DNA from: Pyrus communis
Taxonomy: Eukaryota; Streptophyta; Magnoliopsida; Rosales; Rosaceae
Direction of reading: 5' to 3'
Assembly (NCBI RefSeq): GCF_963583255.1
Contig: NC_084803.1
Location: forward strand, 6,314,238-6,378,237
DNA: 64,000 nt
In this document: positions 13,201-24,876 of the stretch, piece after piece
How positions within the stretch are numbered: the first letter of the stretch is position 1
Layout: every line of letters begins with the position of its first letter
The notes under the pieces: generated by a model
Told to the model about the DNA's origin: nothing
Databases searched by the model: none
Seen by the model: only the letters and a program-made list of their open reading frames with translations
Program-made: the position numbers and the translations under genes

Positions 13201-14595
13201 GAGTCTTGCCGTTTTTCTTCTTGTATAGTGTTGGAGGTGCGGATTATGGATCTGTTAGAATAGGTGCCTTTATGGGTCGGAAGATGATAAAGTGCGCAGC
13301 ATCTATGATTTTGTCTCGATCATCATCAACTGCATATGGGACAATCGATGAGTTGGAGGATGATGGTTATGAACTACTTGAAGCTGAAGCTTCATTAAAT
13401 TACTTGTGCAACCTGCCACCTCATAGGTAATATTCTCCACCAGGACTTTTTAAGAAACTCATTAAATATTAAGGTTCACTTACTGGCCAAAAAACAAAGG
13501 CGAAGTTTTTAGCTAAATACCTTACATCTGTATTAATCGTGTAGAAGTTTATTTATATTTTCATAACTTGAATTTCAGATATGAGGCTCTTTATGTTAAG
13601 GTGCTTCCTGAAACTATACTTGGTGAAACTTTTCTTGAGAAGTATGATGATCACAACGATCCAGTTACAGTAATTGATCCAAATCGCAGCTACGTAGTGA
13701 GATCACCTGCTAGACATCCTATATATGAAAATTTCCGGGTTAAGGTTAGTACCAGAATATTATATGACGATACTTTTGTTTCTTGTTTTATGGACTACTA
13801 TTTAATCATCTAAGTTATTTTTGGTATTGACTTGATGTGTAGACCTTCAAAGCACTGCTAACATCTGCAAATTCAGATGATCAGCTTACAGCTCTTGGAG
13901 AATTACTGTATCAGGTATGTACAAGTTTCTGATTTTGCAAGATAGTTGAAGAAAACTTGAAAATTAATGCGCTAAAACAAGTTCTAGTTTGGGCAAGTTG
14001 AAAGATCATTTCTATATGCCAGTTACCTGCTCGTGAAATAAAGAAGGAACGAGATGCGCACCCATAAAATTTGAATCATGATATGTTACTTGAATATAGG
14101 TTCAGAACATATTATGTATTGGTTCCATGTCACCTACAAATCTCGGTCTACTAGTTAGCTAGCCAGTACCTGAACATAATCTTCTTTTGCAGTGTCACTA
14201 CAGCTATACTGCTTGCGGACTTGGCTCCGATGGAACAAATCGGCTTGTACGGTTGGTACAAGAGATGCAATATGCTGAATCATCTAAATCCGATGATGGG
14301 ACGTTGTATGGAGCCAAGATTACAGGTGGAGGTTCCGGTGGAACGGTTTGTGTTGTCGGAAGGAATTGTCTGCAGAGCAGCCAACAAATTTTGGAGGTAA
14401 TTCTATCAGGAAGAGATTTTTTTTATTAAGATCGTCACTGCAGTAGCTAATAGATTTTGATCTATGCAGATTCAGCAGAGGTACAAAGATGCAACAGGGT
14501 ATCTGCCATTTATTTTCGAGGGCTCGTCGCCTGGTGCCGGCAAGTTCGGGTATCTAAGAATACGCCGCCGTGTCTCCGTCGATCCGAATGAGTAA
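7262..14595 (+). CDS. ARA1: L-arabinokinase (GHMP kinase with N-terminal glycosyltransferase-like domain)
   Basis: More than 20 exons join in phase to a protein near 990 residues, the length range of Arabidopsis ARA1. The first exons are 7262-7369, 7463-7570, 7907-7975, 8125-8208 and 8356-8432; the last is 14470-14595. The N-terminal half (from [13 protein letters not shown] through [19 protein letters not shown]) is glycosyltransferase-like. The C-terminal half is a GHMP kinase: [18 protein letters not shown], the ATP loop [15 protein letters not shown], and [18 protein letters not shown]1 phosphorylates L-arabinose at C1 in the cytosol, salvaging arabinose from wall turnover toward UDP-arabinose. 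The start is the first ATG after a GA-rich 5' UTR. No frameshift or stop was found in the exons. It is convergent with the AIG2-like gene, 278 bp apart. Confidence 0.95.
9907..10038. mobile_element. Short MITE in an ARA1 intron
   Basis: About 132 bp with inverted ends: 'tagtatccttcttggat' on the left is complementary to 'atccaagaaggatacca' on the right. It lies wholly in an intron and should be removed on splicing. The target duplication is unclear. Confidence 0.6.
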
Positions 14596-14873
14596 TGTAT
14601 TGGAGTATAAATTGTCTTGTAATTTGCCTTAATTTAAGCCTTTGATTCAAGGATCACATTTGGTACAAGTCTCTTGCGGACGTATAAGATTATTCCAAGT
14701 CCAAATAATAGTTGTTCTTGATCAATGACTCAAACAAGTACAGAAAACTTCAATTATTACGAAATACACTGAATACGGATCATAGAACGACATACGCTGT
14801 TTATACGGATCAGAATCTACAACTGAATCTATGATTATGACGCAGGTGGATTCTCGCGATCCTGCTGAAAGAA

Positions 14874-16075
14874 CTACTCGTCTGTTGCAACCGTTGGCTT
14901 TGCTTCGGGCAGCTCCAGCTTTTCCATAAAACCCGAAGTCATCTTGATCATCTTGACGAAATCTTTCATGTGTAGTTGCTTCCATTCCTTCTCATTGTAA
15001 AGGGATCAAACCAACCAAGAAAGTCAGACAGAAGTAAAGAGAGCGCTGATGCTAACCAAAATCGATAACATTAGAACGTTCTTTATTAGATTATTTTAAA
15101 GGAAAACTAATGAAAAGGGTTTGAAAACTTTGAGTTTTAACGATAAGGACAAAATAAAGGGTAAAGTGAATAGTATCATGATTAACTTTTTAGTGTAAAA
15201 ATGTGATTTTTCGTTAAAGTGAACAGTACCGTGGATTTTTCGTTAAAACTCCCTTTTAAAGGATCGTTTGATAACTATTTTGTTTTCAGTTTTCAATATC
15301 TATACATGAACTCGAACGGAAAAGTAACTTTGTTCCATTTCGTTTACTTATTTTGTTTCGATCCTCCTAAGAAGTAAGAAGAAGGAAGAGTTTACCTCGA
15401 AATCCCAGTCTCCGTACAAGTTTGGATCATTTTTGTTGCTCCAAACGTATGCTTGAACAAGCAAGCTCTCAGAAGTATCCTGCAGAAAAAAATTGAGGCC
15501 CTCCATCAAATCCACAAAATTTGTTTGGATCATTTTAGTGAAAACATTTTTGTGACCAATTCTTAATAAAAATACAGGCGAAATAGTTTTTGGAATCCAA
15601 AAATGTTTTCAATCAATTTAAAAGCGTTTCCAAATGCCCTAAACCTTTCCCAAGCAGTGTCTTCAATCTGATATTCTCATAGCATTGTATTGTAGGCAAG
15701 TAAATATTTACCATCAAGTGAGTAAAAAGTAAAAAGTAAAAAGTGAAAAAGTGAATACCATCAAAGAGACCTCAACAGTGCTTCTTTCATACTCAGGCAC
15801 AGCACCCTCAAATTCATCTAAAATATGTAATTCAGGATCTGTGATGCCCAACAGCACCTGCAGAAAACACACACACTCAAAAAAATATATATACTTTGAT
15901 TATGTGATTAATTATGTAATCTAGACTTGATTAACAACGATAACTTGCCTTGCCGGCAACTGTTTTATTCTCGACGGGTAGAATCGCCGGATAAACTCTT
16001 TCTTTGATGCTGTACCTATGACTGCACATTCATTTCCACATCAGCATCATATCATCTCATCGAATTATATTTATC

Positions 16076-16125
<50 letters not shown>

Positions 16126-16285
16126 ACTGGCCATTGAGGAGGGCAGGGGAGGATTGAGGGACGCGATTTAAGAGGACACGGCAGACATCCTCCGCCATGA
16201 GGCTGCCGTACACGAACACCTTGTGGGGGCTCTGCGACTGACCACCTACGTTCGCCACCACTGAACTCATCGCACCACCACTCAT
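14874..16285 (-). CDS. AIG2-like protein (gamma-glutamylcyclotransferase-like fold)
   Basis: Five minus-strand exons, 16285-16128, 16021-15949, 15857-15759, 15479-15396 and 14987-14874, give 175 residues. The N-terminus has KVFVYGSLM, the ligand-loop motif of the family, and DEFEGAVPEYER carries the Glu that serves as general acid/base in active gamma-glutamylcyclotransferases. WSNKNDPNLYGDWDFEEW near the C-terminus is typical of plant AIG2-like proteins, first described as pathogen-induced; their substrate is mostly unknown. Exon 2 ends AAG followed by GCAAGT, so intron 2 is a GC-AG intron. Intron 1 carries a (GA)22 microsatellite. A second ATG five codons in (MSSVVA) is an alternative start. 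Confidence 0.9.
15108..15265. repeat. Dispersed repeat (same family as 31668-31795)
   Basis: The block 'gagttttaacgataaggac...tttttagtgtaaaaatgtgatttttcgttaaa' recurs with about 80% resemblance at 31668-31795. It lies in an intron of the AIG2-like gene here and in intergenic DNA there. The class of element is not clear. Confidence 0.6.
16079..16122 (+). repeat. (GA)22 microsatellite in AIG2-like intron 1
   Basis: An uninterrupted GA dinucleotide run just downstream (in gene sense) of the exon 1 donor. On the minus strand it is a long CT tract. Confidence 0.95.
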
Positions 16286-16374
16286 CTCTCTCTCTCTCTC
16301 CCTCGAATACTGGAAGTGTGAAATTCAGGTGGTCAACTTTTCAGCTCATCATAATTATTCACCATAGCATATTA

Positions 16375-17075
16375 TAACCACTACACGACAATGATACCAT
16401 TATTTTTTTTATTTAAAATTTTTAGATGCCGTTTGAGAATAAATAAATACGATTGGTCGTCATTTATATGATGATAATGATGTTTTCTACTTAATGCATA
16501 CGAGCCTTCATGCAAGCGAGTAACCGTTACATGACAATAATATTATTAATTTTTTTATTTAAAATTTTTAGATGGTTTTGAGAATAAATACAATTGGTCG
16601 TCATTTATATGATGATAATGATGTTTTCTACTTAACGCATACGAGCTTTCATGCAAGCGCGTAACCGCTATACGACAATAATATCATTAATTTTTTTATT
16701 TAAATTTTTTAGATGTCTTTTGAGAATAAATACGATTGGTGGTCATTTATATGATGATAATGATGTTTTCTACTTAACGCATACGAGCTTTCATGCAAGC
16801 GCATAACCGCTATACAACAATAATATCATTAAGTTTTTTATTTAAATTTTTTAGATGCCTTTTGACGACCATTTATATGATGATAATGATGTTTTCTACT
16901 TAACGCATATGAGCCTTCATGCAAGCGCGTAACCGCTACATGACAATAATATCATTAATTTTTTTATTTAAATTTTTTAGATGCCTTTTGAGAATAAATA
17001 CGATTGGTCCGTCATTTATATGATGATAATGATGTTTTCTACTTAACGCATACTAGCCTTCATGCACGCGCTCAC
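16375..17075. repeat. Tandem array, five copies of a ~141-bp unit
   Basis: The word tgttttctactt recurs at 16481, 16622, 16764, 16890 and 17033, spacings 141, 142, 126 and 143 bp. Each unit holds 'catttatatgatgataatgatg' and 'cttcatgcaagcg..taaccgct' segments. The fourth unit lacks about 16 bp around 'gagaataaatacgattgg'. No coding sequence lies in it. It sits upstream of the AIG2-like gene. Confidence 0.9.
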
Positions 17076-18330
17076 GCGCATGCAGAAGATATTTTTTTAA
17101 TACACTTTTTAAATGTATTTATATGCGTAAATTGACAAAAGGAAAGTCAAATGTTTGAAGTAAACGAATAATTTTAGATCATGCTTGAAGAAACCCCTCA
17201 TAAACCAATTAAAGCAACTGAATCCACATAATAAAATAGGTCTCTATAGAATTTACATTAAGAATAGAGAAAATAATATTTAATAAACAATTGATTGAAT
17301 CATATTATTGCTAGACTATTGTAAGGCTAAGCTCACCCCTTCCCCCTTAATGTAGATAATATCGTTTATTTAAAAAAAAATCATTTCACAATTAATTTAA
17401 TCACATTATTATCTGTGTGTGAAAGACCTTTTTTATAACCTGCATTACACACCTCTTAAGATGTTTTGAACGTGTTTAAAAATAAAGAAATTGAATCACA
17501 TTATTGCTAGCCTACATGAGGTACTAATTAAAAAAAAAAAAGCACCAAAAAGTAAATTATTAAAAAAAATACTGTTAAAATGACGAAAATGCCTCCGCCT
17601 TATTTGATGCGTTATTTTGGGAAGCCTTTAAACTTTTTTGTTTTGGGGGCATTTTTGTCCAAAGTTTTTGTTCAAGCATGGTGACACCAAATCACTATTC
17701 ACCTTTTCCATTCTCTTTATATATAACTAGCCTTCAGGCACATGCTTACGCGCGTGCAGAAGACATTTTTTGAATCACAGCGTGCCATGTGCGACTTACA
17801 CGTTTTAAATGTATTTATATATGTAAATTGACAAAAGGAAAATTAAATATTTGAAGTAAATGAATAATTTTCGATCATGCTAGAACAAACCCCTCGTAAA
17901 CCAATTAAAGTCGCTAAATTAACATAATAAAATCGGTTTGTATAAAATTTACATTAGGAATGGAGAAAATGATATTTAATAAACAATTGATTGAATTACA
18001 TTATTGTTAGCCCATTGTGAGGCTAAGGGCACTCCCTCCCCCTCAGTATAGATAATATTATTTGTTAAAAAAAATTATTTGACAATGAATTTAATCACAC
18101 TATTATCAGCGTGCGAAAGACTTTTTATAACCGGCACTATAAAGAAAAAAAATGATTATTTGACAACTAATTGAATTACATTATTATACGCGTGCGAAAA
18201 ACTTTTTTATAACCGGCACTATGCACCTCTTAATTAAAATTTGAGAAATAATATTTAATAAACAATCGCGTGCAAAATGCATTTTTTGAATCACAGCACG
18301 TTACTTGTGATTTATACATTTTAAATGTTT
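17066..18330. repeat. Duplicated ~400-bp blocks with SINE-like tails
   Basis: A block at about 17066-17470 recurs at 17725-18150, and its last part again at about 18155-18330. Shared words include 'atttatat.tgtaaattgacaaaaggaaa', 'aataaacaattgattgaat' and 'ataacc.gcac(t)a'. Each full block embeds the 'ccattgtgaggctaag...gataatat' tail also found at 6530. No gene is visible between 16,300 and 18,950; small frames at 18439-18907 are not supported. Confidence 0.7.
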
Positions 18331-21300
18331 TTGTCATTTGATTATCCTTTTATTTCTTCCCTTTCATTTTTTTATTATTTTATCTCTTCCCACTTATTTC
18401 TTCCCTAAAGTGTAGAGAGCTGAGAGGACCTTCTAACTCTAAGTGCTAATTCCAGCAAATGCAAAAACTTGCATTGCTGAGTCCATGACCATTTCTTCCT
18501 CTGAAAAAGAAAACTCTACAAAATCCGAAAAAAAAAAAAAAAAACCCATACTAATTTGGGGATGTTTTTCATTTGTTAACTCCTTAGGTGGCTTCACGAT
18601 GGGGGTTTGTCGTTGAACTAGTAAATTACAAAGATCGAACACCTTTTTTATTTAGAAGATTTAAACTTCTATTAGAAGCATGTATCAGCGGCTGGAATTG
18701 AATGTCATCAGCTAATCGATGATCAAAACTCTTGCTCGGCGAATATCTGGTTCCAGGCTCCAAATTAACCAAAATTTAGAACTCCCTGGAATTCAACATT
18801 ACATTATCTGTTTTGGTTTCAGATTTTTGTATACAACAAAGGAAAACGGAAGCATAAAAGTATCTGTATTTGAAGCGTTACAACAAGTCCATGAAGCATT
18901 AAAATAGATGTTTAATTAACTTTATTTTGTTATATAGTAACAGGAATACAACAACAATAATAATACAAGTCAGTCAAAGTTCTTTGATCAGAGTGCCAAC
19001 CATTTCACTTCCAGATCTTGACAAAGTTATCGTGACTAGCCGAAGCAATCAAACCTGTTACAGTTGACACCGCCAAAGAAGCAATGAGTCCTTCATGTGC
19101 TGGTAGAGTCATTGTCTTGTTCTCTGGCATGTTCCATAACTCCAGTGTCTGCAATTATTTTCCCCAAATAAAAATCAAAATATGATATCTTGCAGCAACA
19201 CTAGTACCAGTAAAGGATTGTTTCTCCCGTGTAAAATGGGAACAAATATCCGAACGGCTTAAGAGAGTAGTGGTCTCCAAGCAAAAAATGTAACAAACAT
19301 TATATAAGAACAATAATGCAGAATTGACTTGCCTGATAACAGCCAATGACCAGCAGTGAAGTATATGCAGGATGGAAAACGCATGAATGAAATTTATTTC
19401 CGATGCAGCTTAACTCATGAACGCATTCCCCTTCGCCTCCCGCTCCAAGTGCCCAAACTCTTACTGAGTCCTCGCTGACAGATGCAAGGAATTCGCCAGA
19501 AGGATCCCAACACACAGAATGGATAGGCTTAGTATGCCCCTGCATTCAAATCCAAATTCCAAGTAATGCAGTTGAGAATTCACATGATAATATCACATGA
19601 TCCGTTTAAATTACAACTATGAAAGAAAAATTATAGTGAGACAAAAAGTTAGACTGACCTGTAAAGAATGCTGACAAGTCAGAGTCTCAACATCCAGTAT
19701 AGATACAACATTCTCTGCGGCTGCAGCAAGGAATCTTCCAAGACGGGGTTGAAATCTCATTTGTGCCGTACCACCCTAATACGTTCAAGCATATCAGAAT
19801 CACCAAAACGTAAATAATATGAAAACCACCACTACCCTACCCCCATGAACTTCCTGCATCCCAGAAGACAAGATTCTACCTTAGACACGCACAAGCAGCT
19901 GCCCTTGTGAATACTCCAGTAGCGTATCTGACCATCCGCGTCGCAAGAACAGATGAGGTCATCTTTATTTGGGTGGAAATCTAATGACATAACAGAGACC
20001 GAATGTCCCATAAGGGTACGGAGAGAATAACCAGGCTGCAGAATAAAAACATAAAGAAGGCTTGATACAGCATGTCACAAAAGATAAATCATCTTTTTAA
20101 GAATAGAGGCACAAACTCAGCACTCGAGCAATGAAGCATATAGAAGAACTCATAATGGCAAGGATTACAGAATGTATGATAGAAATCAAACTAGAAGTAT
20201 GTATACTTAGTTTGATTACTCTAACAAGTCCTCAAATCTCAAATCAATAGGTTAAAATCAGAGTATAAGCTAACTAGATGATAAGGACAGAAGAATTTTT
20301 CACTAACATTGTTGGCATCCCAAACCCTGACAGTCTTGTCAAATGAAGACGTTGCAAGACGTGGCATGCTCGGACTAAAACGAACATCAGTTATCAAAGC
20401 TGAATGTTCTTCTAGCACACTTTTTGGCTTTAATGTATCTGTGTACCACAATACAGCCTGCATAATACACATGTCAAGAACACTCTAAAAAAGTAGAAGC
20501 ATCAACCAACAAAGTAAACGTTATAGCTTTTAAGAAGTAAACTAAACAAACAATTTCACATGTTAATGTTCGGGAAGAATCAATTAGCCCATATGTAGCA
20601 GCAGTTCTGAATCCTCCCACAGAAGTTATTAGCAATTTCAACATTCATTCACTCACCCTTTTATCATGGCCCCCACTAGCAAGAAACTTCCCATCTGATG
20701 AGAAGTGACAGCTTGTAACCTTGCTTGCGCTTGCTCTAATAGAGTTTACTTCCGTAAATGTGAACCCTGCAGTCAAATTCAAATTCTGAGCTCTCAAAGT
20801 AAACAATAGTAGCTGCGAACAACCAGGTTTACTTATCTTAATTATTTAAAAAAAAAAAAAAACTATGATGAACAAAATAACACTTGCAAATGCAACTCCC
20901 TGAAACCAAGTACACGACCAAAAAGATGAAAAATTGGTTGACAGATTTTTTATTAGTTGACCGTATGCTATTTACTTCCTATGATAAGTTACATCTACAT
21001 TCTCTCTTTTGAATGTTTCCGAAGATAAGAAGAACGAGTATTGACACTGTTTGTGTGTTTGTGGACAACACAATTATATATGGGAGATACAAATTGACAA
21101 AAGAAAAAAGACAAAGATCATTAATTGAGACTTGTGAGTCAATACAGATAACTTGCACTGTCCTGGTTTTTATGAATGTATATATCTAATATTCAAGAAA
21201 ATACGAAAGAATTGCATTGTAGGTGAGAAAATACTGGCAGATACTACGTTCAGGATGATGTTAAACAAAGAATTCATTCAACAACGTGGCACCCACCGCA

Positions 21301-22439
21301 CCTTTGCTGACATCCATACATCGATCAACAGCATCTCTATGATCCACATCATCAGGCGATACAAGAGACTGGACATTATCGTCAAGAGACCCATCCCCTA
21401 CAAATCGATCCATATCAGCCTGCAATTCAAGATCTTTATCATCCCACTGCCAAAATGGAATCCCAATGAGAATCCGTGCAAGGAATTCCCTGGCTGGTTT
21501 TTTGAAACCTTAAATTGCGTAGGCAAAACTGTATAAGGAGCTTCCCCAAGAATTCTCGACAATGTGTAAATAAAAAATTGAACAATTACTATTCTACAAG
21601 GTTGTAAGTTTGATAAGCAATACGAGCCTGAGTTAATTGACCAAGAAAAAGTTCATAATAAATAACCATAAAAGGACAGACCTGATCATTTCCTCGAAAA
21701 GAGTTCGACATGCTACCATCCATAGTGATGCTGCCAGCAACCCCCATTTTATCTTGCTGATGGGGATTGAGATTTGAATTTTGTGACTGCCGATTAGAAA
21801 GAGCGTGCTGTTGAAGCTGTTGCTGTTGCTGTTGCTGGTGAAGTTGAGCCATTTTTAACTACAAACAAACAAACACTCTCAGAAGCCAAAGAGAATGAAC
21901 TTTTTGATAATATGTCGAAGTACGGGGGGGTAAGCTCTGCCACCATAACAATTACAACTACAAGTGAAATAGACAGAGATTGGAGCACCTTAACCAGCAT
22001 ATCTGTATCTCCACGAGGCAAAATAGGAGGTGATCCTATATTTGCAAGGCCATCCTTCCCAAGATCGCGATTCAATAGCATTCTTAGTCTTCTACTTTCA
22101 TCATTGGCCGCAGACGGTGATGCCATATTTTGCTGAGTAAGCGTAAGTTGCTGGTGTTGTGGTGTCAACATCTGAAACTGATGAAAGGGCTGGGGAGCTT
22201 GTATGAAAGGTTTCTGTTGCTGAAGACGTCCAGAGCGAAGCTGCTCCAAACCCTAACAAGGAGAAAAACAGTTGTAGAGTATTAATGGTTGATACTCTAA
22301 TATTTGGAAATGCAACCAAATAGACGATAGAGATTATAAATTTAAACGAACATTGGTCGCTTCCAGATTCTAAACTTCACAGATGGACAACAAATGAACT
22401 AATATAGTTTCCAAATTCAGAAACAATGTAATATTGATG

Positions 22440-23120
22440 CATTTAGAGTGCGGATAACAATTCTAACCATTAAAACCGCTAACTGTGAATAACCGCCCGA
22501 ATGAATTAGATTTGGGTATGAAAATTCGGGTATATTTTGGATATGGAAAAACGGTGAATAATATTTGGTTATGATTTTGAATATGGTTACAGGGATCCCC
22601 AATCCATATCCGTCCCCGAATCAGAACCGAATTATATATAATATAATATATATATATATATATTATTCACTGAATCCATTACCTTGAGAATACAAAAGTT
22701 GCACTATGTGAGTTGCATTTTGTGGGCAAGTTAAAAGGTTTTGATATGAATCAAAATCTATGAGAATCTAGACCAATAATACTTATGGGATGTATCAAAG
22801 ATCAGCCAATATTATCAATGTTTAGCTTTAATTTTTATGCTCCATAAGATCTATTCATTAAGTCATTTTATACATCAAATATTTAATGACAAAATTAATA
22901 TTTACCAAATTATCATGTGTCAATTGAATGAATATATTTTTTGTATTGACGAAGATGAGTATAACCGTTAACCAATGGGGAATTTGTTACGATGAGTATG
23001 GTTATGGATAATAACTGATAGTTAATTGACGGTTATGGATATGGTTAATTTTCGTGATTATGGGGATAGATATAACATTTCCGTCCCTAAACCGAACCGT
23101 TACCATCCCTAATTTAGCAC
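22440..23120. repeat. Decayed transposon-like sequence in a LEUNIG-like intron
   Basis: Repeated motifs of the type 'ggttatggatatggtta' on one side and 'gaataaccgcccgaat' on the other, with a terminal 'ttaccatccctaattta', resemble the ends of hAT-like MITEs (complement tagggatggtaac). A (TA)n run at about 22633-22665 lies within. Borders are imprecise. Confidence 0.4.
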
Positions 23121-23265
23121 ATCTATTACCATTGTTTTAATACAGGACCAGAAACTCAAGAAAAGAAATGGTCCAAATAGACAGAAGAAATTTTCTAACA
23201 AAGGCTAAGAAACAAACAGAAAATTATCCAGCCATAAAAAAACTTACTGTGCGCGGCCATCCTTT

Positions 23266-23460
23266 TAGAGCAACTCCACTGTAGGTGGGTGCTCGGGGGA
23301 CAGGGGGGACAGGCAAGACAAAAGGGGCCCGAGGTCCCGTGGACCAACTCCAGCGTGAAGGAGCGGAAGCGGAGGCCCGAGGTTTGGGCCTGTGAAGAGT
23401 TGTCAGCCCAAGTGGAGGTGGAGGCCCGAGCTCCGGGCCCGAAGCCCTGTGGACCGGCTC
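23266..23460. mobile_element. 195-bp GC-rich insertion inside a LEUNIG-like exon
   Basis: LEUNIG proteins read NNLTLKGWP without a gap. Here 195 bp of GC-rich DNA separates NNLTL from KGWP. The insert contains two copies of 'gtggacc..ctccagcgt' and has no stop in the exon's frame, adding 65 Pro/Arg/Ala-rich residues. It is probably a non-autonomous transposon; a target duplication could not be fixed. Confidence 0.75.
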
Positions 23461-23833
23461 CAGCGTCAAATTATTTCCACCCAGATTTGATCCTGAAAAA
23501 GAGTCTTACATGTAAGGTACAAGCATCATTATACAATATCGTCAAAACCTACAAAATCTTTCAACTCTATAACTACTAACTCACAAATTACTTTCGTGTA
23601 GCAGGCTTCCAATATAAAAATAGAATACATTAATCAGCACAGCGGATCAATATGTGCACATAATATTTCAGAGTGAGACATGGTCAATCAAACGTCGTGA
23701 AAGACATTATCGGACCTGCAGCTCTGGGATTCAATACTGGATTGATTTCTGTCTTTATGTCCTGATTCCATATACAAGCAAGAACAGATAAACATGATCC
23801 AAAACACATTAATGGAATTCCAAATAAAACTAA

Positions 23834-24269
23834 GGTCATCTCCAACCTAAGAGTCCAGATGACCAAGGGCCCAAAAATAATTCGAAAATCGTCTGCAACC
23901 GAGGGCTAGACCAAAGGGCTCATGGGCCCCACTGAACAAAAAAGGGCCAAAGGGCCAATCAGCTGGCCCAACTCAGCCAGTCAGCAACGGCTAGCTAACT
24001 TCAATTACCAGTGGATTCTTTTTTTTTTTTTTTTTTTATTTTTATAATATTAAATTTAAGTTGTTGTAGTTTTTAAATTTAAGTTAATGTTGTTTTTAAA
24101 TATAAGTTGTAGTTTTTAAATTTAAATAATAAATTATGTTTGGTCTTATGGTCCTTTAGCCCTTGGTTAGAGAGGAAGGCAAATATGATCATGTATTGTT
24201 TATTAAAATATTAATATCTTTGAAGACCAAAAGGTTAAAATGAGTCTTTTGGCCAGCTTGGAAATGGCC
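23834..24269. mobile_element. PIF/Harbinger-like MITE, TAA target duplication
   Basis: A 436-bp element with imperfect inverted ends (ggtcatctccaacc / ggaaatggcc) flanked by TAA at 23831-23833 and 24270-24272. Its right end is 9 bp from the donor of the LEUNIG-like exon at 24279. A relative lies at about 32150-32352. Confidence 0.75.
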
Positions 24270-24876
24270 TAAGCATACCGGTGTAGACCCTGCCAATTGC
24301 CAATTGCTGATTTCGAGCTTGGACTTGTTGAGTCATCCCACGACCTCTACCATGCAAAACTTGCCTGCAAAAAAGCGTTCACTGTTTTATATTTAACGTT
24401 GATAACAGGATCAAGTAACAGCTTCCACATCTAAAACCCTATCAGTAAGTAGTTATGCGGGCACAGCATACGAACTAACATTTTACAGTTTTCCGAGCCA
24501 TATGCAGGTCGCACTTTACTCTAAATCCTAAAAATATATAGCAGAGCAATCCCAAATTTGGTATCATCAATATGAAACTGTTTTCTCCAAGCCCTAAAAT
24601 ACACCAGGCGCATCTTATCGTGTTAGTGTCAACGCATGCTACAACAATTAATGGCCCAGCAACATAGCCCGTCGACCCGAGACAGACCGGGTCCATTAAG
24701 TAAAACCGAGTTGAATCGTTCGAGTCAACTCGCTTCCTGGGATAGTCTAACCAATTTTCATGGTTTGTTCATCGGGACTATGGAAAAACCAACAAACTTT
24801 ATCAACTCGAGTAGGCGTATTTTAGCTGGGGAGAGGAATAGTAAGCTAAAATGCGCTGGTAGTGAATGACGCGTAC

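Larger units (their letters stand above)
19005..24364 (-). pseudogene. LUG: LEUNIG-like WD40 co-repressor, 5'-truncated; possible 3' part of a TIR fusion
   Basis: Minus-strand exons match plant LEUNIG: 24364-24279 (QVLHGRGRGMTQQVQARNQ), 23761-23716 (DIKTEINPVLNPRAA), 23492-23248 (NNLTL...KGWP), 22252-21989 ([15 protein letters not shown]), a Q-rich exon ending at SNSFRGNDQ (about 21681), then [14 protein letters not shown] and WD40 exons through [18 protein letters not shown] to a TGA at 19007-19005. LEUNIG is a Groucho/Tup1-type nuclear co-repressor. The N-terminal LUFS domain, which binds SEUSS adaptors, is absent, as is the exon that carries the RKRK basic region. Exon 24364-24279 has a 7-bp direct duplication and exon 23492-23248 a 195-bp in-frame insertion. 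The WD40 exons are intact; one intron (after GCYQ, 19340s) starts with GC. Either a dead fragment or the C-terminal part of the upstream TIR gene. Confidence 0.8.

Noticed and set aside
16375..17075. CRISPR-like array
   Set aside because: Units are contiguous 141-bp tandem copies without spacers, in a plant genome.
18439..18907. Two short ORFs between the repeats and the LEUNIG-like gene
   Set aside because: No family resemblance, no splice partners, AT-rich surroundings.
23224..23469. Pro/Arg-rich minus-strand ORF as a separate gene
   Set aside because: It is the 195-bp insertion read within the LEUNIG-like exon.
24636..24869. Plus-strand ORF opposite the intron of TIR gene A
   Set aside because: Homologous DNA in modules B and C does not keep the frame; no supporting motif.
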